Below the pieces are notes generated by a model. It ran no database searches. It worked only from the letters and a program-made list of their open reading frames with translations, and was not told the origin of the DNA. Shown one piece after another: positions 1 to 10,280 of a DNA stretch of 64,000 nt (the stretch's first letter is position 1; every line of letters begins with the position of its first letter). Source of the DNA: Psychrobacter arcticus 273-4 (GTDB lineage: Bacteria > Pseudomonadota > Gammaproteobacteria > Pseudomonadales > Moraxellaceae); assembly GCF_000012305.1 (NCBI RefSeq), contig NC_007204.1, forward strand, positions 186,001-250,000, given 5' to 3'. The position numbers were made by a program, and so were the translations under genes.

Positions 1-1045
1 TGGTACGCCAACGCCATTTGAAACCACTGTTGCCGATAAAATTTGCGAAATCGTCCCAAGTGTTGAGATGATTCGTATGACCAGCTCGGGTACGGAAGCG
101 ACGATGAGTGCGATTCGTTTGGCACGTGGTTATACTCAGCGTGACAAAATCGTCAAGTTTGAAGGCTGCTACCATGGCCATTCAGACAGTCTGTTAGTAA
201 AAGCGGGCTCAGGCATGCTTGATATTGGTGAGCCAACCTCAAAAGGCGTGCCAGCAGATTTTGCTAAGCATACCATTACGATTCCTTATAATGACTCGCA
301 AGCGATTAAAGACTGCTTTGAGAAATGGGGTGAGGAAATCGCCTGCGTAATTTTGGAGCCGATCGCTGGCAACATGAATATGGTCATTCCAAGCCAAGAA
401 TTTCATGATACCTTGCGCGAGCAGTGTACTGCCAATAACTCGGTATTGATTTTTGATGAAGTCATGACGGGCTTTCGTGTTGGACTGGGCGGTGCGCAAG
501 CGCATTTCGGTATCGACCCTGACTTGACTTGCTTTGGTAAAATCATCGGTGCGGGCTTGCCAGTTGGCGCTTTTGGTGGCAAAAAAGAGGTCATGTCTTG
601 TATCGCCCCTCTTGGCGGCGTCTACCAAGCGGGTACGTTATCCGGTAATCCGCTAGCAATGCGTGCTGGTATCGCCATGTTTGAAGACTTAACCGCAGAG
701 GGTTTTTATGATGAGCTAGCCGTAAAGGTTGATCGTTTGGTTGATGGCTTTCAAGCGGCTGCTGACAAACATGGTATCAATCTACGTACCAATAAGCTTG
801 GTGGTATGTTTGGTATGTTCTTCGTGACAGACGGTGATACAGCAGTACCACAAAATTTCGATGAAGTGACCGAGTGCGATATGGAAGTGTTTAATACTTT
901 CTTCCACGGTATGCTTGATCGGGGTATCTATCTGGCACCCTCTGCATATGAAGCAGGTTTTATGTCTATTAAGCATAGCGATGAAGATATTGATACCTCT
1001 ATCAAAGCGGCTGACGAGATATTTGCAGAAATGGCAAAAGCGTAA
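1..1045 (+). CDS. hemL: Glutamate-1-semialdehyde 2,1-aminomutase, 3' part
   Basis: PLP enzyme converting glutamate-1-semialdehyde to 5-aminolevulinate, the second step of C5 tetrapyrrole synthesis; HemA for the preceding step is at 18616-19995. The reading frame is open from base 2, so the gene starts upstream of the window and about 350 codons are visible. Recognisable parts are the [15 protein letters not shown] phosphate-binding region, FDEVMTGFR, the PLP-lysine segment CFGKIIGAG (Lys codon 539-541) and [11 protein letters not shown], all in family order. The gene ends in TAA and is followed within 30 bp by a strong terminator. Identity is secure; only the N-terminus is missing. Confidence 0.96.
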   Translation, partial: GTPTPFETTVADKICEIVPSVEMIRMTSSGTEATMSAIRLARGYTQRDKIVKFEGCYHGHSDSLLVKAGSGMLDIGEPTSKGVPADFAKHTITIPYNDSQAIKDCFEKWGEEIACVILEPIAGNMNMVIPSQEFHDTLREQCTANNSVLIFDEVMTGFRVGLGGAQAHFGIDPDLTCFGKIIGAGLPVGAFGGKKEVMSCIAPLGGVYQAGTLSGNPLAMRAGIAMFEDLTAEGFYDELAVKVDRLVDGFQAAADKHGINLRTNKLGGMFGMFFVTDGDTAVPQNFDEVTECDMEVFNTFFHGMLDRGIYLAPSAYEAGFMSIKHSDEDIDTSIKAADEIFAEMAKA

Positions 1046-1069
1046 CACAGCAGTGTTAGGCGGTTAAAA

Positions 1070-1107
1070 AAACAGCATAGCAACAAGATTACTATGCTGG
1101 TTTTTTT
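1070..1107 (+). terminator. Rho-independent terminator of hemL
   Basis: Perfect 8-bp stem CAGCATAG/CTATGCTG (1073-1080 with 1092-1099) followed by seven T. It lies 25 bp after the hemL stop and 27 bp before a 138-bp repeat. Confidence 0.85.
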
Positions 1108-1133
1108 ATTCTTAGATTAATAATAAAAGCAGT

Positions 1134-1271
1134 TATAGTCGGTGAAAAGTAATATCGATACAACACGTACTGCTGGTGCAAATTTTTCTTGCTTGCTGTG
1201 CCTACGCAGACAGATGCTGCAAAAAATTTACACCAGCAATACTGTAGCGACTTTAAAGTATTTCAACTATA
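1134..1271 (+). repeat. 138-bp dispersed repeat, copy 1 (MITE-like)
   Basis: First of twelve full-length copies, all exactly 138 bp from TATAGT to ACTATA. 'Plus' here means the end beginning TATAGTCGGTGAAAAG comes first; the other end, read inward, begins TATAGTTGAAATACTTTAAA. Inside lies a long inverted repeat (arms GTACTGCTGGTGCAAATTTTT and its near-complement) around a GC-rich core with CTGTGCCTACGCAGACAG. The outer ends are only partly complementary to each other. This copy sits between hemL and ppx, just after the hemL terminator. Its left arm (CTGCTGG) is one of the variants. It encodes no plausible protein; short open frames recur in it simply because the DNA is repeated. Confidence 0.93.
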
Positions 1272-1479
1272 TCCTGTTTTTAGCCAGGGTTTGGCTATTG
1301 TATTCGCTTACTTGCCAGCGTTTGGCATAAATGTTTTAATGGAAAAACTTACTATCATTTATATGATTGTTATCGTTTTTATATATGGTAATCCTGATTT
1401 CAACCCAACGTATTTTCTATTTTAAAAGCCTAAACCCTTTTAATTGTTTTTTTCATCTGACACGGTAACGACCTCGCTT

Positions 1480-3006
1480 ATGCCCAAAGACAACCTAAAA
1501 AACCCACCACTCGCAGAAGATGAACTGATGGCAGCCATTGATATTGGTTCCAACAGTTTTCATTTAGCCATTGCTCGCCTTGATCATGGTGAGGTGCGAA
1601 AAGTGGTGTCTATGTCTGAAAAAGTGCAGTTAGCCGCAGGACTGGATGAACATAATATTTTAGGCGGAGCAGCGGAGCAGCGTGGTTTAGATTGTCTTAG
1701 CCGCTTTGTAGCGCGTCTAGATTCGGTGCCTCCTGAGCGTATTCGTATTGTTGCGACCAACGCCTTACGCCAAGCCAAAAACGCCAATGATTTTATCAGC
1801 CGTGCCAATAAAATCTTACCCAAGCCCATCGAGATTATTGCGGGACGAGAAGAAGCGCGTTTGATTTATCTAGGCGTCTCGCATACCAATGCCAGTAGTG
1901 ACAAGCGTTTGGTTATTGATATCGGTGGCGGCTCAACAGAGTTTATTATTGGTCAAGAGTTTGATCCGCTGTTGACCGAGAGCTTACAGATGGGCTGTGT
2001 TGCCTTTACGCAAAAATATTTTGCTGATGGACAAATTACCAAGGAAGCTTTTAATAACGCCATATCGGCTGCGCGTAAAGAAGTGCTGGCGATTAATGGT
2101 CGCTACCAAAAAATGGGCTGGAGCAGCACCATTGGATCGAGTGGTACGATTAAAGCGGTACGTAATGTTTTGGTCTCTAAAGGCTGGGCAGATGAGCAAG
2201 AACGTATCACTTATAAAGGGGTCAAAAAGTTAGAGAAATTGCTGCTTAAAATTGGCAACGTCGATGACATGGATTTAGAAGGCGTCAAAGAGCACCGTAA
2301 AGCGGTATTCCCAGCAGGCGTTGCGGTATTACAAGCAGTCATGAAAGTACTGGCCGTTGATACTATTACTTATTCGGATGGCGCGCTACGCGAAGGTGTC
2401 ATGTATGACATGCTCGGACGCTTTGCCAGTGAAGACGTACGTGACCGCAGTGTATTGGCACTGATTAAGCGCTATTCAGGCGATAAAAATCAGGCTAAGC
2501 AAGTAGTCAAAACCAGTCGTCACCTTTTTGAACAAGTACAAACAAAACTTGGACTCAGTACGGAAGATGGCGATTTACTCAGGCGAGCAGCATTCTTACA
2601 TGAGATAGGGCTGGCAATAGCTCATAGTAGCTATCATAAACACAGTGCGTACTTGATGGAACATTCTGACATTCCAGGGTTTTCACAAGTAGACCAAAAG
2701 CGTATGGCACAGCTGATGTTGAATCATCGCCGTAAACTAAAAGCAGATATGTTAGAGCAGACGTGCGTAATTGGCGGCGATCAGCTAGTTTATCTCTGCC
2801 TGCTACTTCGTTTAGCAGTACTGGCACATCACAGTCGTAGTGATTATGAGTTGCCGACATTAGCATTAAAAGTAGACGATGGCAATCATTGGCAAATCAT
2901 GGTTGGTGATAGCAGCGAGTACTATGCTTTCTTATTTTCTGACTTGCAGACTGAAATAGAACAATTTGCCAAATGGGGCATCAAGCTAAGCGTCATTGAG
3001 GTTTAA
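1480..3006 (+). CDS. ppx: Ppx/GppA family exopolyphosphatase
   Basis: Hydrolyses terminal phosphates of polyphosphate and/or pppGpp. The sugar-kinase/Hsp70-like fold is shown by AAIDIGSNSFHLAIARLDHG near the N-terminus and the phosphate-binding motif VIDIGGGSTEFIIG, followed by a C-terminal HD-like helical region with HEIGLAIAHSSYHKHSAYL. About 508 residues from the ATG at 1480, close to E. coli Ppx (513). A TTG at 1444 and an ATG at 1528 are also in frame and no start has a clear ribosome-binding site, so the start is uncertain by a dozen residues either way. Length favours Ppx over GppA, but the sequence alone does not separate the two activities. Confidence 0.9.
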   Translation: MPKDNLKNPPLAEDELMAAIDIGSNSFHLAIARLDHGEVRKVVSMSEKVQLAAGLDEHNILGGAAEQRGLDCLSRFVARLDSVPPERIRIVATNALRQAKNANDFISRANKILPKPIEIIAGREEARLIYLGVSHTNASSDKRLVIDIGGGSTEFIIGQEFDPLLTESLQMGCVAFTQKYFADGQITKEAFNNAISAARKEVLAINGRYQKMGWSSTIGSSGTIKAVRNVLVSKGWADEQERITYKGVKKLEKLLLKIGNVDDMDLEGVKEHRKAVFPAGVAVLQAVMKVLAVDTITYSDGALREGVMYDMLGRFASEDVRDRSVLALIKRYSGDKNQAKQVVKTSRHLFEQVQTKLGLSTEDGDLLRRAAFLHEIGLAIAHSSYHKHSAYLMEHSDIPGFSQVDQKRMAQLMLNHRRKLKADMLEQTCVIGGDQLVYLCLLLRLAVLAHHSRSDYELPTLALKVDDGNHWQIMVGDSSEYYAFLFSDLQTEIEQFAKWGIKLSVIEV

Positions 3007-3234
3007 TTTTTTATCAGCTAAGACCGTTAATAGATTGGTTGATTAATGCGGTTAGAAATAACGTAACAAAAGCGGTGTTGTCGGTAATGTTATGGCATAT
3101 AAGATGTGCTATTATAGTTTTTATTGAGTTTACAACTGTACTTTCATTATCCTAAAACCGATAACGATGCCATTATTAAATATAACCATATTGAACATAA
3201 CTCTATTAAGTATAACTAGGAAAGGGAAGCGTCT

Positions 3235-4038
3235 ATGAGTACCGTCTGGGATAGCGTTCAGCTTGCACGGCATGCCAAACGTCCATTGTTTATGGACTAT
3301 GTGAATCAGCTGTTTACCGAATTTGATGAATTGCATGGCGACCGTGCTTATGCTGATGACAAAGCAATCCTTGGTGGACTCGCACGCCTAAACGGTATGC
3401 CGGTGATGGTCGTTGGTCAACACCGTGGTCGCAGCACACGCGAGCGTATTGAGCATAACTTCGGTATGGCAAATCCTGAGGGCTATCGAAAAATTATTCG
3501 TTTGGTCAAAATGGCTGAGCGCTTTAATATTCCGGTCATGACCTTTGTCGACACCCAAGGTGCCTATCCGGGTATTGGCGCTGAAGAGCGTGGGCAGGCG
3601 CAAGCCATTGCCGAAAGCATCGCTGTGTTTTCAAGCCTCAAAGTACCTATTATCGTCACCATTATTGGTGAAGGTGGCTCAGGTGGGGCATTGGCGATTG
3701 GTGTTGGTGATAAAGTAAATATGCTGCAAAATAGCATTTATTCGGTCATCTCTCCTGAAGGCTGTGCTTCCATACTATGGAAAACTGCTGAAAAAGCGCA
3801 AGATGCCAGTGAAGCCTTAAAATTAAATGCTATCAATCTGTATCACATGGGCTTGATTGATGCAGTTATTGACGAAGGTGAGGGTGCTCATATTCAGCCA
3901 CAGCCAGTGATGACGGCATTAAAAGCCCTGTTGGTTGAGCAATTGGATGAGCTAAAAGATTTGGATACTCATACGCGTTGTGAGCAGCGTTATGAGAAGT
4001 TCAAATCTTTTAACTCAGAAGTCATGTTGCCTTGCTAG
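3235..4038 (+). CDS. accA: Acetyl-CoA carboxylase carboxyltransferase subunit alpha
   Basis: Alpha half of the carboxyltransferase that moves CO2 from biotin to acetyl-CoA to give malonyl-CoA for fatty-acid synthesis. Crotonase-like signatures include [18 protein letters not shown]-equivalent [18 protein letters not shown], and the oxyanion glycine run [12 protein letters not shown], then [13 protein letters not shown]. At 267 residues it is shorter than E. coli AccA (319), because the N-terminal helical arm and part of the C-terminus are reduced. The ATG at 3235 follows a purine-rich AGGAAAGGGAAG stretch, a good ribosome-binding site. It is transcribed alone with its own terminator. Confidence 0.96.
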   Translation: MSTVWDSVQLARHAKRPLFMDYVNQLFTEFDELHGDRAYADDKAILGGLARLNGMPVMVVGQHRGRSTRERIEHNFGMANPEGYRKIIRLVKMAERFNIPVMTFVDTQGAYPGIGAEERGQAQAIAESIAVFSSLKVPIIVTIIGEGGSGGALAIGVGDKVNMLQNSIYSVISPEGCASILWKTAEKAQDASEALKLNAINLYHMGLIDAVIDEGEGAHIQPQPVMTALKALLVEQLDELKDLDTHTRCEQRYEKFKSFNSEVMLPC

Positions 4039-4107
4039 TATGTTCCATTGCTAAATAGTTGATAATCAGCTTTTAGCACTAAAGGCTTACGCTTAATGTT
4101 AAAATAA

Positions 4108-4136
4108 AAACGTGTCATTTTATGGCGCGTTTTTTT
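4108..4136 (+). terminator. Terminator of accA
   Basis: Seven-bp stem AAACGTG/CGCGTTT with one G-T pair (4108-4114 with 4126-4132), 11-nt loop, then a T run. It is 18 bp upstream of a 138-bp repeat. Confidence 0.7.
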
Positions 4137-4153
4137 GTATCAATTAATTTATA

Positions 4154-4291
4154 TATAGTTGAAATACTTTAAAGTCGCTACCGTATTGCTGGTGTAAATT
4201 TTTTGCAGCCTCTGTCTGCGTAGGCACAGCAAGCAATAAAAATTTGCACCAGTAATACGTGTTGTATCGATATTACTTTTCACCGACTATA
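4154..4291 (-). repeat. 138-bp dispersed repeat, copy 2
   Basis: Full-length copy in reverse orientation between accA and tilS, ending 22 bp before the tilS start. Arms read GTATTGCTGG and CCAGTAATAC, which pair throughout with one G-U. It may place the tilS promoter inside or next to the repeat. Confidence 0.93.
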
Positions 4292-4312
4292 CCATCTAAT
4301 TAGATAAGGTCA

Positions 4313-5893
4313 ATGATGAGCAGCAGTGCAATCCTACCATATCCAATTGACCCAATAGCTCAGCTGCCGATTGATAGTCAGCTAGCACAAGCATTATTGA
4401 GCAGTCTCGCTGACTATGGCGAGCAATTGCATGGTCGCCGAATTTGGCTGGCGTGTAGTGGTGGGCGTGATTCATTGGCACTGGCAGCGCTGTGTGTACA
4501 GCTATACCAGCAAAGTAGGCTGCCATTTTTACCGCAGCTATTGCATGTCAATCATGGTTTGCAAGCGGATAGTGATATTTGGGCACAGCATGTCGCTGAG
4601 TGGGCAAAGCGTCAGAAAATACCTTGCACTATCTTGCAGGCGCAAGTAAATGGCCATGATGAGCAAGCAGCACGGCAAGCGCGTTATGACGTGATGCGCA
4701 CGCAACTAAATCAAGATGATGTATTACTATTAGCTCATCATGCTGATGACCAAGCAGAAACAGTATTGATGCGGCTGGTTCAAGGGGCTGGGTTGAATGG
4801 TCTGACGGGTATGCAGCCGTGGCGTGTACAAACGCAGGGCGTCCATCGCATTGTATTATGGCGTCCTTGGCTTACCATACAGCGTGCCAGTATTAGCACC
4901 TATGCTCAGCGTTTAAAGTTATCTTATATCGATGATCCAACCAATGACGGCGGTGATAATGTCCGTAGTGGACTGCGCCGTGACATCATGCCAGTATTGG
5001 CGAAATATAATCCCAACGTTATTGATAATATTGCTCGGAGTGCACAGTTATTAAGCGATGCACAATTAATCGTCAGTGCGCAAGCATCACAAGATATGCA
5101 GCAGACGGCTATTGCCTCGCTACAATTGTCATCTGCCCAACGAGTGCTAGATATCAATGAGGTAAAGCAATTACCACTTTATCGCCAGCGACAACTATTA
5201 CATTATTGGTTAGCTCAAGATGAGCCATTACCGCCTGCTAAGCAGCTTGTTGATGATGTATGGCGCTTAAGCCAGCGTCATGACCATGATCATCAAACGG
5301 CGCTTTTTTGGCAAGGTCGCAAACAGTCCTATACCATTCGCCGCTACCGTGAGCAGCTTTATCGGCTTAGTAATGACTGGCTAGCATGGCTTAAACTACC
5401 GTTATCTGAGCAAACGCTATCGTTATCTGAGCCTCTTTTACTGGCTAATAATTTACCTGAGCATCAGCCTATACCAATCATTTTGCGTAGTGATCAAAAT
5501 GTTACTTGGCAAGTGCAGACGATACCAAGTGAGCTATTGCCCCTATTAGACGATATAGCATTAGAGGCAACATTAAAGCCAATGCTAAAAACAACACTAA
5601 AAACAACACCATTACATCGCAGCACGCGTATCCAAACCGCACTAGCGACACGACCGCAATCGGGAAAAAAACTCTACCAAACATTGGGTATCCCATCATG
5701 GTTACGTGAAAGCTTGGTAATGGTAAGTATTGTTAATAGCAATTTGGACAATGCATCTTCAATAGAGTTACCTCTCTTATTGTTGTCACCTTTTGAGACT
5801 TGGGTGTTAGGCTCTGAGACGCTTAGTACTGATAGTAGTATTGAAAATAAGCCCTCTATCGCAAGCCAATTAATACCAAACAAAGCAGTTTAA
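4313..5893 (+). CDS. tilS: tRNA(Ile)-lysidine synthase
   Basis: Makes lysidine at C34 of tRNA-Ile2 so that it reads AUA instead of AUG; an essential cytoplasmic tRNA modification. The N-type ATP pyrophosphatase P-loop is SGGRDS at residues 49-54, followed by HVNHGLQADSDIWA and AHHADDQAETVLMRLVQG. The C-terminal half is more diverged and ends with the TilS substrate-binding domain (RPQSGKKLYQTLGIPSWLRESL). At 526 residues it is longer than E. coli TilS (432); the extra length is a linker rich in L, T and K (residues about 350-440). Two ATGs in tandem (4313, 4316) are possible starts. Stand-alone gene behind a 138-bp repeat. Confidence 0.94.
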   Translation: MMSSSAILPYPIDPIAQLPIDSQLAQALLSSLADYGEQLHGRRIWLACSGGRDSLALAALCVQLYQQSRLPFLPQLLHVNHGLQADSDIWAQHVAEWAKRQKIPCTILQAQVNGHDEQAARQARYDVMRTQLNQDDVLLLAHHADDQAETVLMRLVQGAGLNGLTGMQPWRVQTQGVHRIVLWRPWLTIQRASISTYAQRLKLSYIDDPTNDGGDNVRSGLRRDIMPVLAKYNPNVIDNIARSAQLLSDAQLIVSAQASQDMQQTAIASLQLSSAQRVLDINEVKQLPLYRQRQLLHYWLAQDEPLPPAKQLVDDVWRLSQRHDHDHQTALFWQGRKQSYTIRRYREQLYRLSNDWLAWLKLPLSEQTLSLSEPLLLANNLPEHQPIPIILRSDQNVTWQVQTIPSELLPLLDDIALEATLKPMLKTTLKTTPLHRSTRIQTALATRPQSGKKLYQTLGIPSWLRESLVMVSIVNSNLDNASSIELPLLLLSPFETWVLGSETLSTDSSIENKPSIASQLIPNKAV

Positions 5894-6081
5894 GTACCAA
5901 ACAGAGCAGTTTAAGTACCAGATAAATCATGTGCAATATTGTGATTAGCATAAGCTGAACCCGACGGTTGCTTTTCAGAATTTCCCAAACGGTGCTAGTA
6001 GCAGTATGGTAAACTGAGTGTCATTTTAATTATCATTATGTTAGTTTGAATACCTTTAAATTTGGTCAGTAGGAGACATGT

Positions 6082-6915
6082 ATGTCAGTATTGGATAATA
6101 AGAAAATCAGCTTTATCGGTGGCGGAAATATGGCGCAGGCTTTAATTAGCGGCATGGTGAGCTGTGGTATCAAGCCCAATCTCATTACTGTCTCTGATCC
6201 AAGTAGCGAGGCACGTGAGCAATTAGCTGCTAAAGGATTGAATACTGTTGACCCAATGACGGATGCCAAAGCAGCGGTTATTGATGCTGATATTGTGGTG
6301 CTGGCAGTCAAGCCGCAAGTGATGAAAGCGGTGGTCAGTGCCTTCGCTGATGTCTTGGATAAGCAGTTGGTGATTTCGGTAGCTGCAGGCTTATCGACCG
6401 ATGTTTTATCTAGCATGCTTGGCGGCTATCGTAATATTGTGCGTGCGATGCCAAATACGCCTGCGATGATTCAGATGGGTGCCACTGGTCTTTATGGTAC
6501 TGATGACATCTCTGCTGAGCAAAAACAATTGGCAACTGCGGTTATGGAAGCATCAGGGCTTGTGATGTGGGTCGAGGACGAAGCGCACATGCATGCAGTT
6601 ACCGCAGTATCAGGTTCAGCGCCCGCTTATATGTTTTACATTATTGAAGCTATGGTTGATGGGGCAGTAGCTCTAGGATTGGATAAAGAGCAAGCGTCAG
6701 CACTGGCAATGCAAACCATGCTAGGTGCGGCAAAAATGGCAATGGGCAGCGAAGATGCGCCCGCTGAGCTACGTCGTAAAGTGACTTCACCAAATGGTAC
6801 TACCCAAGCCGCGATTGAATCAATGCAAGCCAATGATATTGGTCGTCAAATTAGTGAAGCCATGCAAGCATGCTATGACCGCAGCCAAGCCCTAAGCGAA
6901 GAGATGAGTAAATAG
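6082..6915 (+). CDS. proC: Pyrroline-5-carboxylate reductase
   Basis: Last step of proline synthesis: reduces 1-pyrroline-5-carboxylate with NAD(P)H. Rossmann signature ISFIGGGNMAQALISG at residues 9-24, conserved VRAMPNTPAMIQMGATGLY, and the C-terminal family segment ELRRKVTSPNGTTQAAIE. At 277 residues it matches E. coli ProC (269). The ATG at 6082 is preceded by AGTAGGAGACATGT, giving a GGAG ribosome-binding site. A strong hairpin follows, then yggT; a proC-yggT pairing (with a YggS-type protein upstream) is common in proteobacteria, though no yggS is seen here. Confidence 0.96.
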   Translation: MSVLDNKKISFIGGGNMAQALISGMVSCGIKPNLITVSDPSSEAREQLAAKGLNTVDPMTDAKAAVIDADIVVLAVKPQVMKAVVSAFADVLDKQLVISVAAGLSTDVLSSMLGGYRNIVRAMPNTPAMIQMGATGLYGTDDISAEQKQLATAVMEASGLVMWVEDEAHMHAVTAVSGSAPAYMFYIIEAMVDGAVALGLDKEQASALAMQTMLGAAKMAMGSEDAPAELRRKVTSPNGTTQAAIESMQANDIGRQISEAMQACYDRSQALSEEMSK

Positions 6916-6926
6916 TCATCTCTATA

Positions 6927-6965
6927 TCAGAGGCAGGATTTTGTAAAAATACTGCCTCTGATTTG
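6927..6965 (+). terminator. Hairpin after proC
   Basis: Perfect 10-bp stem TCAGAGGCAG/CTGCCTCTGA (6927-6936 with 6952-6961) starting 11 bp after the proC stop. The T run is poor (TTTG), so it may be a weak terminator or an mRNA-stabilising hairpin ahead of yggT. Confidence 0.6.
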
Positions 6966-7037
6966 TAAGAATAAATGCCTGATAATGACATTCGTCACCC
7001 TAAAACCTGTTAATAATGTCACATTGAGTAGCGCTTC

Positions 7038-7607
7038 ATGAACAACATGTTATTGCAAATTTTTGACTTGGTCACCACCTTCGCCATGATGTTGGTGTTT
7101 ATTCGTTTTATGCTGCAGTTTGCCGGTATGGATGCTAGCAATCCTATGATTGCGCCTGCTTATAAAGCGACCCATATCGTCGATGTTTTCGGTCGTATTT
7201 TCCCAACCGTCGCACAAGGTCGTATCAGCATTGCTGCCATCGTGCTGATGTTTTTAATTCGCCTGATTGATATTGCTGGCAAAGCCGCTTTGACACATAA
7301 AGGTATAGCGCCAGTACCGTTATTTTTTACCGGTACCATCAGCTTAGTTTTAGATTTTTTGCGCATGTGTCGCTACTTGGTAATCGGCTCTATCATCGTG
7401 AGCTGGATTGTGGTGTTTACCAGATCTGAGCATCCTATTATTGGTATCATTATCAATTTAGCTGAGCCAATTTTAGCGCCATTTCGTCGTATTACGCCAA
7501 ACTTAGGGATGATTGATTTATCACCAATGATTGCCTTTTTTGCCTTTTATCTACTTGAGATTTTTATCGGTGGTTTGGCCTCGAGCTTTATGCCGATGTT
7601 AGGATAA
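7038..7607 (+). CDS. YggT family integral membrane protein
   Basis: Small inner-membrane protein of the YggT family, which carries two copies of a membrane domain; loosely linked to osmotic-shock tolerance and cell-envelope function, with no defined biochemical activity. 189 residues with hydrophobic segments at about 5-25, 60-80, 95-135 and 160-185. The repeated family signature appears as DFLRMCRYLVIGSIIVSWIV and AEPILAPFRRITPNLGMIDLSPMI. The ATG at 7038 has only a weak upstream purine stretch. It sits 122 bp downstream of proC in the same direction. Confidence 0.9.
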   Translation: MNNMLLQIFDLVTTFAMMLVFIRFMLQFAGMDASNPMIAPAYKATHIVDVFGRIFPTVAQGRISIAAIVLMFLIRLIDIAGKAALTHKGIAPVPLFFTGTISLVLDFLRMCRYLVIGSIIVSWIVVFTRSEHPIIGIIINLAEPILAPFRRITPNLGMIDLSPMIAFFAFYLLEIFIGGLASSFMPMLG

Positions 7608-7659
7608 GCTAAACGCGATAAGATTAAGAATGTTTACTATGTGATAAAATATTCAAGTA

Positions 7660-7692
7660 AAAAGGCGCTCTATTAAATATAGAGCGCCTTTT
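7660..7692. terminator. Bidirectional terminator between yggT and thiD
   Basis: Long stem AAAAGGCGCTCTAT/ATAGAGCGCCTTTT with a 3-nt loop, A run on one side and T run on the other, so it can act on both converging genes. A 138-bp repeat begins 30 bp further on. Confidence 0.9.
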
Positions 7693-7721
7693 TGTATGTT
7701 GGTCTTTTATATAAATCTAAA

Positions 7722-7859
7722 TATAGTTGAAATACTTTAAAGTCGCTACCGTATTGCTGGTGTAAATTTTTTGCAGCCTCTGTCTGCGTAGGCACAGCAA
7801 GCAAGAAAAATTTGCACCAGCAGTACGTGTTGTATCGATATTAGTTTTCACCGACTATA
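7722..7859 (-). repeat. 138-bp dispersed repeat, copy 3
   Basis: Full-length reverse-orientation copy in the yggT/thiD convergent gap. Its last base (7859) directly abuts the thiD stop codon (7860-7862 on the minus strand). Arms GTATTGCTGG and CCAGCAGTAC pair with one G-U. Confidence 0.93.
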
Positions 7860-8693
<834 letters not shown>

Positions 8694-8778
8694 CTATAGC
8701 CATCCGCTGCCAAAAAAGCCATAAAGACCGTTAAATTCATTATTATGCAAAAAGTATGATTAAAAGCTCAGAGAATGC

Positions 8779-8806
8779 TTGCAATTATTTTTGGCTTTGC
8801 TATAAT
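8779..8806 (+). promoter_or_regulatory. Promoter of tRNA-Ser
   Basis: TTGCAA (8779-8784), 16-bp spacer, TATAAT (8801-8806). Expected start about 8813, some 90 bp before the mature tRNA. The same TTGCAA-16-TATAAT arrangement precedes the second tRNA-Gln. Confidence 0.7.
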
Positions 8807-8904
8807 ACTCGCCCACGGCATAAGACGTATCGTTAGCATCGATACTGTGTTTAAAGAAGTGTTTTTTTGTTAAAAAATATTTTGATAAGCGTTTTATATC
8901 GTTC

Positions 8905-8994
8905 GGTGAAGTGGGTGAGTGGCTGAAACCAGTTCCCTGCTAAGGAACCATACGTGTAAGCGTATCGAGGGTTCGAATCCCTCCTTCACCGCCA
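8905..8994 (+). tRNA. tRNA-Ser (GCU anticodon)
   Basis: Cloverleaf with acceptor GGTGAAG/CTTCACC, anticodon loop CTGCTAA giving anticodon GCU, a long variable arm (TACGTGTAAGCGTA) typical of class II tRNAs, and TTCGAAT in the T loop. Discriminator G and encoded CCA. 90 bases with CCA. Confidence 0.97.
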
Positions 8995-9093
8995 TTATAT
9001 TCGGTTTATTATTAGAGTTGTGATGCAATTTAAAGTTGTTGAACTCGTTTAATATTTAAAATAAATATATTATATTTTAATTATTAAAAAGTC

Positions 9094-9121
9094 TTGACAC
9101 TGGCAATATAATCTATATAAT
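9094..9121 (+). promoter_or_regulatory. Promoter of tRNA-Arg
   Basis: TTGACA (9094-9099), 16-bp spacer, TATAAT (9116-9121); near-consensus sigma-70 promoter about 55 bp before the tRNA. The upstream stretch is very A+T rich, consistent with an UP element. Confidence 0.8.
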
Positions 9122-9178
9122 TACCAACCTAATTTACTACAAAGTTATTTACCGCGTAGTAAATGATGTGTAAAGTAC

Positions 9179-9255
9179 GCGCTTGTAGCTCAGTTGGATA
9201 GAGCACTTGGCTACGAACTAAGGGGTCGGGAGTTCGAATCTCTCCAAGCGCACCA
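9179..9255 (+). tRNA. tRNA-Arg (ACG anticodon)
   Basis: Acceptor GCGCTTG/CAAGCGC, D loop AGTTGGATAGA, anticodon loop CTACGAA giving ACG (the A is normally edited to inosine by TadA), T loop TTCGAAT, discriminator A and encoded CCA. 77 bases. Confidence 0.97.
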
Positions 9256-9285
9256 TTTTACATCATCAATTTTTACTAAATCAAT

Positions 9286-9317
9286 CGCCTGTCTTATGAC
9301 AATTTGGCGGTTTTTTT
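9286..9317 (+). terminator. Terminator of tRNA-Arg
   Basis: CGCC...GGCG stem (9286-9289 with 9306-9309), extended inside by TGTC/GACA, then seven T. Confidence 0.7.
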
Positions 9318-9454
9318 ATGTCTGCAGTTTTTGTTTGACATCCTCCTTATATGACTTATCGTATGACTAGCTAGCATCTTAGGATAATGTACGATAAGCG
9401 CCTGAATTACGGTACAATAGAGCCATTATTCACTGCTTGCTATGAGCTGGTACT

Positions 9455-10129
9455 ATGTCAAAGAGTTTATCTAAACGCCCGTCTAAATCTGCTGCTAAAG
9501 CACAGTCATCAAACTCAGTATCCAAAATGTCAGCGCATCAAAACTCTGAGATCGAAGAGCCAACGATTGCTAAACCAATGGCTCGTGTCGTAGCAATTCT
9601 CTATGATGGCATGTTGATTTTAGCATTGTTGTTCTTGGTAGGAACTGTGCTAACGGTGATTGGGACGCTACTTACGATGGAAACGGGTTCGCAATCTTCA
9701 CAAGCCCAGTCGTTGCCAACATGGTATCAGAACTTTATCATGACACCATCATTTATACTGACGCTAGTAGGGTTCTACGGGCTGTTTTGGCGTCGTGGTG
9801 GGCAAACCCTAGGGATGCAGACTTGGCGCCTTAAAACCGTCAATAACAACGGTTATTTGCTCACATGGGGACAATCCTTTAAACGTATTTTTGCAGCGTC
9901 TTTGATGCCATTACTATTTGGCATTATTGGCAGCTTAATCGGCGGCTCACGCGCTATATTACTAACCAGCGCATTTTTGGGACTGATATTTAACTATGCA
10001 TTCTGCTTATTTAATCGTCGCGGCTTAGCAGTGCAAGATATGATATCGAATACCATTACTTTGAAAATGCCAAAAGTCGAACATGAAGGCTTGTGGCGTG
10101 GCTTTAGAAATCGTAAAAAGAGTCGCTAA
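9455..10129 (+). CDS. RDD family membrane protein
   Basis: Integral membrane protein with an RDD domain; function generally unknown, some relatives implicated in ion or solute transport. 224 residues: a charged, serine-rich cytoplasmic N-terminus (about 1-40), then RVVAILYDGMLILALLFLVG, a second helix around 100-117, the family segment RRGGQTLGMQTWRLKTVNNNG, another helix, and NRRGLAVQDMISNTI. The ATG at 9455 is chosen because it follows GAGCTGG and begins the basic N-terminus. Single gene; its stop is immediately followed by a 138-bp repeat. Confidence 0.88.
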   Translation: MSKSLSKRPSKSAAKAQSSNSVSKMSAHQNSEIEEPTIAKPMARVVAILYDGMLILALLFLVGTVLTVIGTLLTMETGSQSSQAQSLPTWYQNFIMTPSFILTLVGFYGLFWRRGGQTLGMQTWRLKTVNNNGYLLTWGQSFKRIFAASLMPLLFGIIGSLIGGSRAILLTSAFLGLIFNYAFCLFNRRGLAVQDMISNTITLKMPKVEHEGLWRGFRNRKKSR

Positions 10130-10130
10130 C

Positions 10131-10268
10131 TATAGTTGAAATACTTTAAAGTCGCTACAGTACTACTGGTGTAAATTTTTTGCAGCCTCTGTCTGCGTAG
10201 GCACAGCAAGCAAGAAAAATTTGCACCAGTAGTACGTGTTGTATCGATATTACTTTTCACCGACTATA
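10131..10268 (-). repeat. 138-bp dispersed repeat, copy 4
   Basis: Full-length reverse copy starting two bases after the RDD gene's stop codon, in the convergent gap with panD. One of two copies whose arms (GTACTACTGG and CCAGTAGTAC) are exactly complementary. Confidence 0.93.
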
Positions 10269-10280
10269 CTTAAAACATAA

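Noticed and set aside
403-628. Minus-strand open frames inside hemL
   Set aside because: They are antisense shadows of a clearly conserved gene; the same applies to antisense frames in purL, pta, rpoN and prs.
1142-1330. Short open frame MKSNIDTTRT..., also present in the repeats at 28585 and 32555 (minus)
   Set aside because: It recurs only because it lies in the 138-bp repeat; frames end at different points in each copy and there is no ribosome-binding site.
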